The position numbers and the translations under genes are program-made. A stretch of 64,000 nt of DNA from assembly GCF_000383575.1 (NCBI RefSeq), contig NZ_KB911579.1, forward strand, positions 2,884,523 through 2,948,522. Direction: 5' to 3'. Under the pieces are notes generated by a model, which was given only the letters and a program-made list of their open reading frames with translations, did not search any database and was not told the DNA's origin. Positions within the stretch are counted from its first letter, which is position 1. Each line of letters starts with the position of its first letter. The stretch is from Salinispora oceanensis. Its GTDB lineage: Bacteria > Actinomycetota > Actinomycetes > Mycobacteriales > Micromonosporaceae. Positions 17,856-29,442 of this stretch are shown in pieces.

Positions 17856-18683
17856 ATGAGTAGCCCTCCGATGATCGACGGGGCGTTCGCCCGTTGGCTG
17901 GCGGTCCGGGCCGGGCAGGCGTTGGCCAGCCTCCGCGACGAGGTGGGCTTCGGTGACCCGGCCGCCCTGAAGGCCGCGGGGGACAAGGTCTCGCACGACC
18001 TGCTCCGTACTGAACTGGCGACGTGGCGTCCGCAGGATGCGGTCCTGTCGGAGGAGGACGAGGGCTCCCGGCTGGCCTGGTCGGCGGAGGCGGGCGCTTC
18101 GACCGCGCCCCGACTGACCAGCGACCGAGTGTGGATCATCGACCCCTTGGACGGGACCCGGGAGTTCGCCGAGGCCGGCCGGGTGGACTGGGCCGTGCAT
18201 GTGGCGCTCTGGGCGAGGAATGCCCCGACGCCGCACGGGCTGGTGGCGGGTGCGGTCGGGTTGCCGGCCCAGGATCGGGTACTGGGAACGGACTACCCGC
18301 CGGGGTACCCGCCGGTGCCGGCGGCGACCACTGCGGGCGAGCCGGCGATCCGGTTGGCCGCCAGTCGCAGCCGTCCCCCGCTCTTCCTCACCGACCTGGC
18401 CGCCGAGGTTGGTGCCCAGCTGGTGCCGATGGGTTCGGCCGGTGCGAAGATCGCGGCGGTGATCACCGGTGAGGTGGACGCGTACATCCACGCGGGCGGG
18501 CAGTACGAGTGGGACTCGGCGGCGCCGGTGGCGGTGGCGACCGCCGCTGGGCTGCATGCTTCCCGAATCGACGGCTCCGAACTGAGGTACAACGAAGCCA
18601 ACCCGCGCCTGCCGGACCTGCTGGTCTGTCGCAAGGATCTCGCCAGTCGGTTGCTTGCGGCGTTGCAGCGCCATTGCGGGTAG
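17856..18683 (+). CDS. cysQ: CysQ-like 3'(2'),5'-bisphosphate nucleotidase / inositol phosphatase family
   Basis: Lithium-sensitive sugar phosphatase fold. The metal site is visible as LSEEDEG, then WIIDPLDGTREF, and the later GGQYEWDSAAPVAVA. Length 275 residues from ATG 17856, which follows GGGAG; an in-frame start at 17802 would add 18 residues. CysQ enzymes hydrolyse PAP, the by-product of PAPS use, and sometimes inositol-1-phosphate. Placement 69 bases before cysDN strongly favours the sulfur-assimilation role, but the substrate is an inference. Confidence 0.85.
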   Translation: MSSPPMIDGAFARWLAVRAGQALASLRDEVGFGDPAALKAAGDKVSHDLLRTELATWRPQDAVLSEEDEGSRLAWSAEAGASTAPRLTSDRVWIIDPLDGTREFAEAGRVDWAVHVALWARNAPTPHGLVAGAVGLPAQDRVLGTDYPPGYPPVPAATTAGEPAIRLAASRSRPPLFLTDLAAEVGAQLVPMGSAGAKIAAVITGEVDAYIHAGGQYEWDSAAPVAVATAAGLHASRIDGSELRYNEANPRLPDLLVCRKDLASRLLAALQRHCG

Positions 18684-18726
18684 CCTGAGCGCTACTTCTG
18701 GTAAAGCCGACCGGAAAGGTCTGGAA

Positions 18727-18756
18727 ATGAGTGCGGGAATCGAGTCGGCGTCATGA
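18727..18756 (+). CDS. 9-codon upstream ORF of cysD
   Basis: ATG at 18727 opens a nine-residue frame (MSAGIESAS). Its TGA overlaps the cysD ATG in an ATGA junction. It has a reasonable ribosome-binding site (AAAGG at 18715-18719), while cysD has none of its own. It therefore looks like a translational on-ramp or leader peptide. It contains no Cys codons, unlike the poly-Cys leaders known upstream of some mycobacterial sulfur genes. A TAGCCT hexamer at 18681-18686 may be the -10. Confidence 0.4.
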   Translation: MSAGIESAS

Positions 18757-19664
18757 CGACGACGGCCGCCTACCAGGTATCCCACCTCGATGCGCTGGAG
18801 GCGGAGAGCATCTTCGTGCTGCGCGAGGTGGTCGCGGAGATGGAACGACCGGTGCTGCTCTTCTCCGGCGGCAAAGACTCAATTGTGATGCTGTGGCTGG
18901 CGCAGAAGGCGTTCGCCCCGGCGAACATTCCGTTCCCGGTGCTGCATGTCGACACCGGGCACAACTTCCCCGAGGTGCTGGCGTACCGGGACCAGCGGGT
19001 CGCCGAGCTGGGCCTGCAGCTGGTGGTGGCGAGCGTACCGGAGGCCCTGGCCAGTGGGCTGGTACGGGAAAGCGCCGACGGCATGCGCAACCGGATCCAG
19101 ACCCCGGTGCTCCTGGCCGCGGTCGAGCAGCACCGCTTCGACGCGCTCTTCGGTGGTGCCCGCCGGGATGAGGAGAAGGCGCGGGCCAAGGAGCGGGTGT
19201 TCAGCTTCCGGGACGAGTTCGGCCAGTGGGATCCGAAGAACCAGCGTCCGGAGCTCTGGTCGCTTTACAACGGCCGGCACCAGCCGGGTGAGTCGATCCG
19301 GGCGTTTCCGCTGTCCAACTGGACCGAGCTGGATGTCTGGCACTACATCGCCCGGGAACGGATTGAGGCGCCCTCGATCTACTACGCGCACGAGCGCGAG
19401 GTGATCGAGCGCGACGGGATGCTGTACGCGGTGAACGAGTTCATCCGCCCCCGCGCCGGTGAGGAGCGGTTCAAGGCTCGGGTGCGCTATCGGACGGTGG
19501 GCGACGCCTCCTGCACGGCGGCGGTCCGGTCGGACGCCGACACGGTGGCGAAGGTCATTGCGGAGGTGGCAGCCACCCGGATCACCGAGCGGGGCGCGAC
19601 CCGTGGTGACGACCGGGTCAGCGAGGCCGCGATGGAGGACCGCAAGCGGGAGGGCTACTTCTGA
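18753..19664 (+). CDS. cysD: Sulfate adenylyltransferase subunit 2
   Basis: Catalytic subunit of ATP sulfurylase, which makes adenosine phosphosulfate from ATP and sulfate. It is a PP-loop enzyme with LLFSGGKDSIVML near residue 35 and HVDTGHNFPEVL after it. The C-terminal half carries FGGARRDEEKARAKER and FPLSNWTELDVWHYI, both conserved in CysD. Length 303 residues. The ATG at 18753 overlaps the stop of the small upstream ORF. It shares a one-base stop/start overlap with cysN, so the two subunits are coupled. Confidence 0.96.
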   Translation: MTTTAAYQVSHLDALEAESIFVLREVVAEMERPVLLFSGGKDSIVMLWLAQKAFAPANIPFPVLHVDTGHNFPEVLAYRDQRVAELGLQLVVASVPEALASGLVRESADGMRNRIQTPVLLAAVEQHRFDALFGGARRDEEKARAKERVFSFRDEFGQWDPKNQRPELWSLYNGRHQPGESIRAFPLSNWTELDVWHYIARERIEAPSIYYAHEREVIERDGMLYAVNEFIRPRAGEERFKARVRYRTVGDASCTAAVRSDADTVAKVIAEVAATRITERGATRGDDRVSEAAMEDRKREGYF

Positions 19665-20971
19665 TGACCACCGAGACGACCGCCGAGGTCGGTGCCGAAG
19701 CGGCGTCCGCCCGTCCGATGGACTTGTTGCGGTTCGCCACGGCCGGCAGCGTGGATGACGGCAAGTCGACCCTGATCGGCCGCCTGCTCTATGACACCCG
19801 GTCCCTCTTTACTGATCAGCTCGCCGCGGTGGAGGCGGTCAGCGCGGCCCGCGGCGACGAGTACACCAATCTCGCGCTGCTCACCGACGGCCTGCGGGCC
19901 GAGCGGGAGCAGGGCATCACGATCGACGTGGCGTACCGCTACTTCGCCACCCCCCGGCGGAAGTTCATCATCGCCGACACCCCGGGGCACATCCAGTACA
20001 CCCGGAACATGGTCACCGGTGCCTCCACCGCCGACCTGGCGCTGATCCTGGTCGACGCGCGGAAGGGGTTGGTGGAGCAGTCCCGTCGACACGCCTTCCT
20101 CTGCTCCCTGCTGCGGGTGCCGCACCTGGTCCTCTGTGTCAACAAGATGGACCTGGTGGACTGGTCGCGCGAGGTCTACGAGAGGATCGCCGACGAGTTC
20201 ACCGCGTTCGCGGCGAAGCTCGACGTACCCGACCTGACGGTGGTGCCGGTCTCCGCGCTGCACGGCGACAACATCGTCTCCCGGTCGGAGAAGATGCCCT
20301 GGTACGAGGGGCCGTCCCTGCTGCACCACCTGGAACGGGTGCACATCGCCAGCGATCGCAACCTGGTCGACGTGCGTTTCCCTGTGCAGTACGTGATCCG
20401 CCCGCAGTCCACCACCGTCACCGACTACCGCGGGTACGCGGGTCAGGTCGCCTCCGGCGTACTCAAGCCCGATGACGAGGTGATGGTGCTGCCGAGCGGT
20501 TTCACCAGCCGGATCGCCGCGGTGGAGACCGCCGACGGGCCGGTCCCGGAGGCGTTTCCGCCGATGTCGGTGACCGTACGGTTGACTGACGAGATCGACA
20601 TTTCCCGAGGCGACATGATCTGTCGTCCGAACAACGCCCCGGCCGTTGCCCAGGACATCGAGGCGATGGTCTGTTGGATGGACGAGACCCGACCGTTGCA
20701 GCTCGGTGGCAGGTACGTGATCAAGCACACCACCCGGTCGGCCCGAGCCATCGTGCGTGGGCTGCACTACCGGCTGGACATCAACTCGCTGCACCGGGAC
20801 GAGTCGGCGGGGGAGTTGCGGCTCAACGAGATCGGCCGGGTCCGGTTCCGGACGATGGTTCCGCTGCTCGTTGACGAATACCGCCGGAACCGCACCACTG
20901 GTGGATTTGTTGTCATCGACGAGACAACGAACCGGACGGTTGGCGCCGGCATGATCGTAGAGGCGGGCTGA
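19664..20971 (+). CDS. cysN: Sulfate adenylyltransferase subunit 1 (GTPase)
   Basis: Regulatory GTPase subunit of ATP sulfurylase, related to EF-Tu; GTP hydrolysis drives APS formation. G motifs are in place: GSVDDGKSTLIGRLLYD (G1), GITIDVAYRYF (G2), IADTPGHIQYTRNM (G3) and CVNKMDLV (G4). At 435 residues it ends after the third beta-barrel domain, so it is not fused to an APS kinase (CysC) as in many actinobacteria. No separate cysC is in the window. A strong hairpin follows. Confidence 0.96.
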   Translation: MTTETTAEVGAEAASARPMDLLRFATAGSVDDGKSTLIGRLLYDTRSLFTDQLAAVEAVSAARGDEYTNLALLTDGLRAEREQGITIDVAYRYFATPRRKFIIADTPGHIQYTRNMVTGASTADLALILVDARKGLVEQSRRHAFLCSLLRVPHLVLCVNKMDLVDWSREVYERIADEFTAFAAKLDVPDLTVVPVSALHGDNIVSRSEKMPWYEGPSLLHHLERVHIASDRNLVDVRFPVQYVIRPQSTTVTDYRGYAGQVASGVLKPDDEVMVLPSGFTSRIAAVETADGPVPEAFPPMSVTVRLTDEIDISRGDMICRPNNAPAVAQDIEAMVCWMDETRPLQLGGRYVIKHTTRSARAIVRGLHYRLDINSLHRDESAGELRLNEIGRVRFRTMVPLLVDEYRRNRTTGGFVVIDETTNRTVGAGMIVEAG

Positions 20972-21019
20972 CCCACCGGTCACGCGAGCGCTTCGGGCCG
21001 CCGCTCATCAAGGATGGCC

Positions 21020-21049
21020 GCGTGCCGGCGACGACGTGCCCCGGCACGC
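21020..21049. terminator. Bidirectional hairpin between cysN and galE
   Basis: Perfect 9-bp stem GCGTGCCGG/CCGGCACGC with a 12-base loop. It lies in the roughly 97-base gap between these convergent genes and could stop transcription from both sides. Confidence 0.6.
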
Positions 21050-21068
21050 GCCGCCGGCACCCTGCCGG

Positions 21069-22052
21069 CTACCCCCGTTCCGGCAGTTGGTCGCGGTAGA
21101 AGGTCCAGGCGTCACGAATGATGTCGTGCAGGGCAGGCTTGGCGGGTGTCCAGCCCAACTCGGTCCGGGCCAGGTCGGCGGCGGCGACCAACTCGGCGGG
21201 GTCGCCGACGCGGCGGGGGGCGACCACCACCGGAACCGGACGGCCGGTGACCTCGCGGACCACCTCGACGACCTCACGGTTGGTGAACCCGCTGCCGTTG
21301 CCGAGGTTGTAGATCCGGTGCTGTCCGCCGGCCGTGGCGTCGAGCGCGAGCAGGTGCGCCCGGGCAAGGTCGGTGACGTGGATGTAGTCGCGGACGCAGG
21401 TGCCGTCGACGGTCGGGTAGTCGTCGCCGAAGAGCTGGAGCTTCTCCCGGCGGCCGGCGGCAACGTCGAATGCGATGGGGATGAGGTGCGTCTCCGGATC
21501 GTGCCGCTCCCCGAGGGGCACCGGGGCATCCAGGTGAGCGCCGGCGACGTTGAAGTAGCGCAGCGAGACGGCAGCCAACCCGTTCCCGGCCGCTGCCGAG
21601 GTGAGTGCCATGTCGACGGTGAGCTTGGTGGCCCCGTAGGTGCTAGTGGGGGCGGTGATCGCCGTCTCCGGGATGGGTAGCTCGGTCGGGTTGCCGTACA
21701 CGGCGGCGGTGGAGGAGAAGACGACCTTCGGCACCCCCGCGACGCGTACGGCCTCGAGCAGGGCGAGGGAGCCGACGACGTTGGTGTGCCAGTACAGCTC
21801 TGGCCGGACCATCGACTCACCGGCGGCGATCAGGGCGGCGAAGTGCAGCACCCCGTCGAAGCCCGCCTGCGGGGTCAGCACCTGTGCCACGTCGTCCAGG
21901 GGGGCGACGACGTGGGTGGCGTCGGGTGCCACGGCGACGCGGTGTCCGGTCCGGAGGTCGTCCAGGACGACAACCTCGTGGCCGGCGTCGAGCAGCATCC
22001 GGGTCACCACGCTGCCGATGAAGCCGGCGCCGCCGGTGACGAGCAGTTTCAC
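21069..22052 (-). CDS. galE: UDP-glucose 4-epimerase
   Basis: Short-chain dehydrogenase-type epimerase that interconverts UDP-glucose and UDP-galactose. The NAD site VTGGAGFIGS is at the N-terminus. The catalytic dyad appears in STYGATKLTVD (Tyr and Lys), with Ser in the preceding FSSTAAVYG. The DYIHVTDLARAHLLAL segment is also typical. Length 327 residues. The GTG at 22052 has a strong ribosome-binding site (AGGAGGAG) on the minus strand. It is convergent with cysN and divergent from the CorC-like gene. It is a stand-alone galE with no other Leloir genes nearby. Confidence 0.94.
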   Translation of the reverse strand: MKLLVTGGAGFIGSVVTRMLLDAGHEVVVLDDLRTGHRVAVAPDATHVVAPLDDVAQVLTPQAGFDGVLHFAALIAAGESMVRPELYWHTNVVGSLALLEAVRVAGVPKVVFSSTAAVYGNPTELPIPETAITAPTSTYGATKLTVDMALTSAAAGNGLAAVSLRYFNVAGAHLDAPVPLGERHDPETHLIPIAFDVAAGRREKLQLFGDDYPTVDGTCVRDYIHVTDLARAHLLALDATAGGQHRIYNLGNGSGFTNREVVEVVREVTGRPVPVVVAPRRVGDPAELVAAADLARTELGWTPAKPALHDIIRDAWTFYRDQLPERG

Positions 22053-22209
22053 GTTGATCTCCTCCTGCCGGGTCGCCCCGCCAGCGACCTTCGGTGGTCA
22101 CCCTACGGCGGCTCGCTGTGACGGCGCTGCGAGTCAACCGGCGGGGCGGGCCGCCGTCTCCGTCGAGGAAGAACTGGCGCAGTGCTGTCCCGCCACTGCG
22201 ATCGGTGTC

Positions 22210-22215
22210 TACCAT
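22210..22215 (+). promoter_or_regulatory. Candidate -10 element of the CorC-like gene (leaderless)
   Basis: TACCAT lies seven bases before the ATG at 22223 and no ribosome-binding site is present. Confidence 0.35.
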
Positions 22216-22222
22216 CCATCTC

Positions 22223-23245
22223 ATGCGGGAAGCGGGTCGTCCCGGGCTCCGGCGCCGTGCGCGGGGGCGACCCCGCCGCGAACCCAGCCCGCTGGCCTGG
22301 GCGGTCGCCCGGGTCGTGGTCCGCACCGCTACCGCCGCCACCCGGCTGGTGACCGGTCTGCTCGGCACCAGCCCGGCGGCCGGCCGGGAACGGATCAGCG
22401 AGGACGAGTTGCGCGACCTGGTCGCCGCGGCGACCGTGTTGGGCCCGGTGGAACGGCGGATCATCGACGAGGTCCTCGTGGCCGGTGCGAGCCTGGTACG
22501 CGAGGTGATGATGCCGCGCACCGAGGTGGTCTTCCTCTCCACCGAGCTGAGCACCGCCCAGGCGGAGCGCCTGGTCCGGGCCGAGCCGCACACCCGCTAC
22601 CCGGTGGTTGACGGGACCCACGACGACGTGGTCGGCTTCGTGCACCTACACGACGTGCTGCTCCGTACCGACGAAGATCCCCAGGTCACGGTCGGCGAGC
22701 TGGCGCGGGAGGTCAAGCGCCTGCCCGGCAGCAAACGGGTGCTTCCGGCCCTGACCGAGATGCGCCGGGAGGGGCATCACCTGGCGGTGGTCGTTGACGA
22801 GTACGGGGGGACCGCCGGCATCGTCACTTTTGAGGATCTGATCGAGGAACTGGTCGGCGAAGTGCACGACGAGTACGACACCCCGCCGGAGCCGACCAAC
22901 GCCGGATTGCCCACCACCGTTGACGGTCGGCTGAACCTGGCCGACTTCGCCGAGCGGACCGGGGTGAACCTGCCGAACGGACCGTACGAGACGGTTGGTG
23001 GTTATGTCATGGCCGCGCTGGGGCGGCTGCCGGTGGCCGGCGACGAGGTATCGGTGATCGTCGCCCCGGCCGCCCCGGTGGAGCCGGTGCGGGAGACGCC
23101 CGGGGGGTGGCGGCTGCGGGTGCTGGCGCTGGAGGGGCGTCGGGTGGCCCGGGTGACGGTAGCCGCCGCTCGGCCCCCCGAGTCGAGACGGGAGACGGGC
23201 GTCCCCACCCGGTCCGGCCACGATCGACCCGCCGGCCCGTCCTGA
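22223..23245 (+). CDS. CorC/HlyC-type CBS-domain protein lacking most of DUF21
   Basis: A 340-residue protein. After a basic N-terminus comes one amphipathic or membrane segment (LAWAVARVVVRTATAATRLV), then the linker ISEDELRDLVAAA. A CBS pair follows: EVMMPRTEVVFL through HTRYPVVDG and VVVDEYGGTAGIVTFEDL. The C-terminal transporter-associated CorC_HlyC domain includes NLPNGPYETVGGYVMAALGRLP. Full-length relatives of about 430 residues start with a four-helix DUF21 domain. Only its last segment seems to be here, so this is either a soluble/peripheral CorC form or an N-terminally shortened gene. Such proteins are linked to magnesium or cobalt efflux. ATG 22223 is chosen for the leaderless promoter; the frame stays open to 22094. 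Confidence 0.8.
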   Translation: MREAGRPGLRRRARGRPRREPSPLAWAVARVVVRTATAATRLVTGLLGTSPAAGRERISEDELRDLVAAATVLGPVERRIIDEVLVAGASLVREVMMPRTEVVFLSTELSTAQAERLVRAEPHTRYPVVDGTHDDVVGFVHLHDVLLRTDEDPQVTVGELAREVKRLPGSKRVLPALTEMRREGHHLAVVVDEYGGTAGIVTFEDLIEELVGEVHDEYDTPPEPTNAGLPTTVDGRLNLADFAERTGVNLPNGPYETVGGYVMAALGRLPVAGDEVSVIVAPAAPVEPVRETPGGWRLRVLALEGRRVARVTVAAARPPESRRETGVPTRSGHDRPAGPS

Positions 23246-24304
<1,059 letters not shown>

Positions 24305-24319
24305 GCAGCGACGCGACCT

Positions 24320-24913
24320 GTGCGGGTGAGCGGGATGGAACCGGTGGCCGAAGAGGTGACACGAGGCGTGGACCTGCGGGACGGGTCGCCGGCAGCTGGC
24401 GGCACAATCCAGATCGGCATCGCTGTGGACATCCCCGAGCCGTGGGGGAGTGTGCTGACCCAGCGGCGAATGGCGGCGGGGGACCAACAGGCCGTCCCGG
24501 CGCACGTGACGCTGCTCGGGCCGACCGAGATTCCAGGTGCCGCCCTGCCGGTAGTCGAACGGCACCTGACCGCGGTCGCCGCCGCGCACCTCCCGTTCAC
24601 CCTGCACCTACGCGGGACCGGGACGTTCCGGCCGGTCACCCAGGTGGTTTTCGTGACGGTGGCGACCGGGATCAGCGAGTGTGAACTGCTCGCCGCGGCG
24701 ATCCGGGCGGCTCCGGAGCTGCGTCGGGAAACCCGTTTTCCGTACCATCCGCACGTCACGGTGGCGCAGGATGTCTCACCCGAGGCACTGGACCAGGCGT
24801 ACGGGGACCTGGCCGACTTCTCGGCGATGTTCGAGGTGGAGGCGTTCACCCTCTTCTCCCATAGTGGTCAGACGCGGTGGCAGCCCCGGCGGGACTTTCG
24901 GCTCGGCGGCTGA
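24320..24913 (+). CDS. 2'-5' RNA ligase family protein (2H phosphoesterase)
   Basis: A 197-residue protein of the 2H phosphoesterase superfamily, defined by two HxT motifs. They are present as HVTLLG (N-terminal half) and HPHVTVAQ (C-terminal half). Members act as RNA ligases, cyclic phosphodiesterases or related RNA-end enzymes; the substrate cannot be told from sequence. The first 25 residues are hydrophilic and not part of the fold. GTG 24320 is taken as the start, and ATG 24335 is an alternative. It follows trpS with a 15-base gap, so cotranscription is likely. Confidence 0.8.
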   Translation: MRVSGMEPVAEEVTRGVDLRDGSPAAGGTIQIGIAVDIPEPWGSVLTQRRMAAGDQQAVPAHVTLLGPTEIPGAALPVVERHLTAVAAAHLPFTLHLRGTGTFRPVTQVVFVTVATGISECELLAAAIRAAPELRRETRFPYHPHVTVAQDVSPEALDQAYGDLADFSAMFEVEAFTLFSHSGQTRWQPRRDFRLGG

Positions 24914-25030
24914 GCTGGTGCCCCGGCCCCGACGGCGCAACCCGTACCCCGTTCCCGGCGGGTCCGCGTCGGTCCGGGCTTACCACGGGGGATGCCGGCG
25001 TGCCGGTGACGCGTCGGCGAGGATGGCGGG

Positions 25031-26023
25031 GTGAACGTGTTCCGCCGTATCCAGGATGGTGCCCACGGGCGGATCACCACCGCACGGCGCCGCTATCCGG
25101 CCTTCGACCACGGGTTGCGGGCGGCCCTGCTCTACAACCGCCGGTTCGGCAGCCGGCTCGCCGCCGCGATCGCATACTACGGCTTCTTTGCGGTCTTCGC
25201 GCTCGCCCTCGTCGCCTACTCCGTCTTCGGGGCGATCCTGGAGGGCAACGCCGAGGTAAATTCTGCCGCGGCGGGATTCCTCCGGGAAAATCTGCCCTTC
25301 CTTGACCCGGTGCAGGTGGCGGAGAGTAGCGGGGCCGTCGGTGTGGTCGGCCTGATCATCCTGGTCTTCACCGGGGTCGGCTGGGTGGAGGCGATCCGTT
25401 CCTCCCAGCGGCTGCTGTACGACCTCGACCAACAACCCGGCAACTTTGTCGTTCGCCGCCTGGTCGACCTGGGCGTGCTGTTGGTGGTGTTCGTGCTGCT
25501 CGGCGTCTCGGTAGCGGCGGTGGACACGCTGGAGTCGCTGCTGCGGTGGCTGTTGGGCAGTGCCGGCTCGGCCGGGCTCACCACGATCAGCGCGGTGCTC
25601 AGCATCTTCGTGAACGCGGTGCTGGCGACCCTGCTGCTGGTGGCGGTGCCTCGGCTGCGGCCCAGCCGGGTCCGGCTGCGCCCGGCGGTGCTGCTGGTGG
25701 CGGTGGGGATCACCCTGCTCAACACCATCGGGCGCTACTACGTGGTGCGGACCGAGCGAAACCCCGCGTACACGGTGGTGGCGGGCGCGGTGGGGCTGCT
25801 GCTCTACCTCTACCTGCTCAACCAACTCGTGCTCTTCGGCGCGGCGTTGGTGGCTACCGACACCCGGGGACAGGTGGTGGACCTCACGGCGGAGCGGGGG
25901 GTGGGCGATCAGGAGGAGGAGGGCTCCCCACCTCCCGGGCAGACGAGTGCGAACCGGCCGACGGCACCCGAACAAGGGACGGAGCGTCGAACCGGGGATC
26001 CGCCCACGGCCGGGGAACGATGA
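25031..26023 (+). CDS. YihY/UPF0761-type membrane protein
   Basis: A 330-residue protein with about six membrane segments. These include AAAIAYYGFFAVFALALVAY, VGVVGLIILVFTGVGWVEAI and LLVVFVLLGVSVAAV. The AYYGFFAVF segment after a basic N-terminus and the later AGAVGLLLYLYLLNQLVLFGA are typical of the YihY family, once wrongly called ribonuclease BN. The C-terminal 60 residues are hydrophilic, with acidic and Pro/Thr-rich stretches. Function is unknown; a transport or envelope role is usual speculation. Start GTG 25031. Confidence 0.85.
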   Translation: MNVFRRIQDGAHGRITTARRRYPAFDHGLRAALLYNRRFGSRLAAAIAYYGFFAVFALALVAYSVFGAILEGNAEVNSAAAGFLRENLPFLDPVQVAESSGAVGVVGLIILVFTGVGWVEAIRSSQRLLYDLDQQPGNFVVRRLVDLGVLLVVFVLLGVSVAAVDTLESLLRWLLGSAGSAGLTTISAVLSIFVNAVLATLLLVAVPRLRPSRVRLRPAVLLVAVGITLLNTIGRYYVVRTERNPAYTVVAGAVGLLLYLYLLNQLVLFGAALVATDTRGQVVDLTAERGVGDQEEEGSPPPGQTSANRPTAPEQGTERRTGDPPTAGER

Positions 26024-26042
26024 TTGGCGGGTGGGCGCTCTC

Positions 26043-26474
26043 GTGACACTCGATCTGCCGGACGACTCGCCGATGCTCGACCTGCCGTGGATCATCACCT
26101 TCGGGCCGCTCGGCGACGCTGACGAGTGGGAGCCGGTGGTCTGCGGCCCGTACGAGCGAGCGCCCGCGTTGGCGCTGGCCGAGGTGATGGTTGCGGAGGA
26201 GGCGTTGATGGCGGTGGTCGAGCCGCTGCTGCCGGCGGTGTCGGCGGAGCAGATCCGCGATGAGATCACCGCGGCGCAGGCCGCCGCCGAGGATGAGGCG
26301 GCGGCGCAGGCGGACAGCGCCGAACTCTACGGCAACTTCGAGGACACCTTCGACGAGGAGCTGGCGGCGGCGGAGCGGGAGTCGGAGGCCCAGCCGGCGA
26401 TGCCCCCGAGCGAAGCCGCGATCCGGGCGGGGTTTGCCCGGATCGCGGCGAAGTTGCCGGGCCTCGAGCGGTGA
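26043..26474 (+). CDS. Hypothetical acidic protein
   Basis: A 143-residue acidic protein that I do not assign to a family. It begins VTLDLPDDSPMLDLPWIIT and contains a helical, Ala/Glu-rich middle with no membrane segment. The C-terminal part reads SEAAIRAGFARIAAKLPGLE. It lies 20 bases after the YihY-type gene and may be cotranscribed. The start is uncertain: GTG 26031 is in frame and equally possible. Codon use fits the neighbours, so it is probably real. Confidence 0.65.
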   Translation: MTLDLPDDSPMLDLPWIITFGPLGDADEWEPVVCGPYERAPALALAEVMVAEEALMAVVEPLLPAVSAEQIRDEITAAQAAAEDEAAAQADSAELYGNFEDTFDEELAAAERESEAQPAMPPSEAAIRAGFARIAAKLPGLER

Positions 26475-26549
26475 CCCGCACCGGTCGGTGCCTAGCCGCC
26501 CGGCGGCCCGGGGCACGCCGAACGACCAGGTCGATCGGGGCTTACCCGC

Positions 26550-28181
<1,632 letters not shown>

Positions 28182-28270
28182 GCGGGGTTCCCCGATCTCG
28201 CGCGGTACGGCGGTCTCCGGCGCGGGCAGGGGTGGTGGCGCCGGTTGCTGTGCAGAATGCCGGCAGGGCG

Positions 28271-28299
28271 TTGCAAGAGTCAAGCAGAGCTTGCGCAAG
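28271..28299. promoter_or_regulatory. Candidate LacI-type operators before the GH13 gene
   Basis: The gap between the regulator and the glucosidase holds TTGCAAGA (28271-28278) and the perfect 10-base palindrome CTTGCGCAAG (28290-28299). The first octamer recurs before malE, suggesting that one repressor controls both units. Confidence 0.5.
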
Positions 28300-28350
28300 A
28301 TTGGTCGGGGCTTGCGTCCGGGGGAACCCGACGGGCGGACGGCGGGGTGT

Positions 28351-29418
28351 TCAGACCGAGACCGCCAGGGGGGACGGGGCGGGGGCACCGGGGTCAACGC
28401 CGGGCGTCCGGGCGACCGCGGTCGAGCCGCGTACCACCAGCTCTGGCCGGAACAGGTACTCCGAGTGTGGCGCGGCGTGCCCGTTGATCTCGTCCACCAG
28501 AGCCTGGACGGCGGCAACCGCCATCGCCGCGACCGGTTGGCGCATGGTGGTCAGGGGTGGGTCGGTGAAGGCCATCAGCGGGGAGTCGTCGTATCCGACG
28601 ACGGAGATGTCGCGGGGCACGGCGAGCCCGCGCTGCCGGGCGGCGCGGATGGCACCCAGCGCCATCGGGTCGGAGCCGCAGACCAGGCCGGTGACGCCGC
28701 GGTCCAGCAACCGGGCGGCGGCGGCCTCGCCTCCCTCAACGCCGAAGAGGGAGAGCTCGGTCAGCTCGGTGAGCTCGGCCGCGGAGACATCGGTGCAGCG
28801 CCGCATGGCGGCCTTGTAGCCGGCGACCTTGCGCTGCACCGGGACGAACCGGTCCGGTCCCGTGATCAGGCCGATCCGTCGGTGTCCCAGCGCGACCAGG
28901 TGGGTGACGGCCAGCTCGGCGGCCTCCCGGTCGTCACAGGAGATGAAGGGCGCGGGGAGGTTCGGCGCGTAGCCGTTGACCATGACGATTGGCAGCGGGC
29001 GGGCGATCAGTGCGCGGTACCGCTCATGGTCGGCGGCGGTGTCGGCGTGCAGGCCGGAGACGAAGACGATGCCGGAGACCTGTCGGTCGAGCAGCATCTC
29101 GACGTACTCATCCTCCCGGATTCCCCCGGGGGTCTGGGTGCACAGCACGGGGGTGAAGCCGGTTGGTGCCAGGGCCGACTCGATGATCTGCGCGAAGGCG
29201 GGAAAGATCGGGTTGTCGAGCTCCGGAACGACCAGGCCCACCAGTCCGGCGCAGCGTTTGCGCAGCCGGGCTGGGCGTTCGTAGCCGAGCACGTCGAGGG
29301 CGGTGAGGACGGCCTGTCGGGTCTCGGGCGCCACTCCGGGTCGGTCGTTGAGCACCCGCGACACGGTGGCCTCACTGACCTCTGCCTGCTGGGCGATGTC
29401 GGACAGTCGAGCGCGCAT
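28351..29418 (-). CDS. malR: LacI family repressor, probably of the alpha-glucan locus
   Basis: A 355-residue LacI/GalR regulator. The N-terminal helix-turn-helix reads LSDIAQQAEVSEATVSRVL, followed by the hinge GYERPARLRKR. The periplasmic-binding-protein-like effector domain has LVVPELDNPIFP and VVGYDDSPLMAFTDPPLTT, and the C-terminus is Pro/Ala-rich. The ATG at 29418 is preferred to an upstream start at 29436 because it gives the usual MRARLSDIAQQ start. It is divergent from malEFG. By analogy with MalR of Streptomyces it should bind CTTGC-type sites and respond to a maltodextrin; the effector here is inferred. Confidence 0.85.
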   Translation of the reverse strand: MRARLSDIAQQAEVSEATVSRVLNDRPGVAPETRQAVLTALDVLGYERPARLRKRCAGLVGLVVPELDNPIFPAFAQIIESALAPTGFTPVLCTQTPGGIREDEYVEMLLDRQVSGIVFVSGLHADTAADHERYRALIARPLPIVMVNGYAPNLPAPFISCDDREAAELAVTHLVALGHRRIGLITGPDRFVPVQRKVAGYKAAMRRCTDVSAAELTELTELSLFGVEGGEAAAARLLDRGVTGLVCGSDPMALGAIRAARQRGLAVPRDISVVGYDDSPLMAFTDPPLTTMRQPVAAMAVAAVQALVDEINGHAAPHSEYLFRPELVVRGSTAVARTPGVDPGAPAPSPLAVSV

Positions 29419-29442
29419 GGCGGCACTGTAGCTCACCGGATG

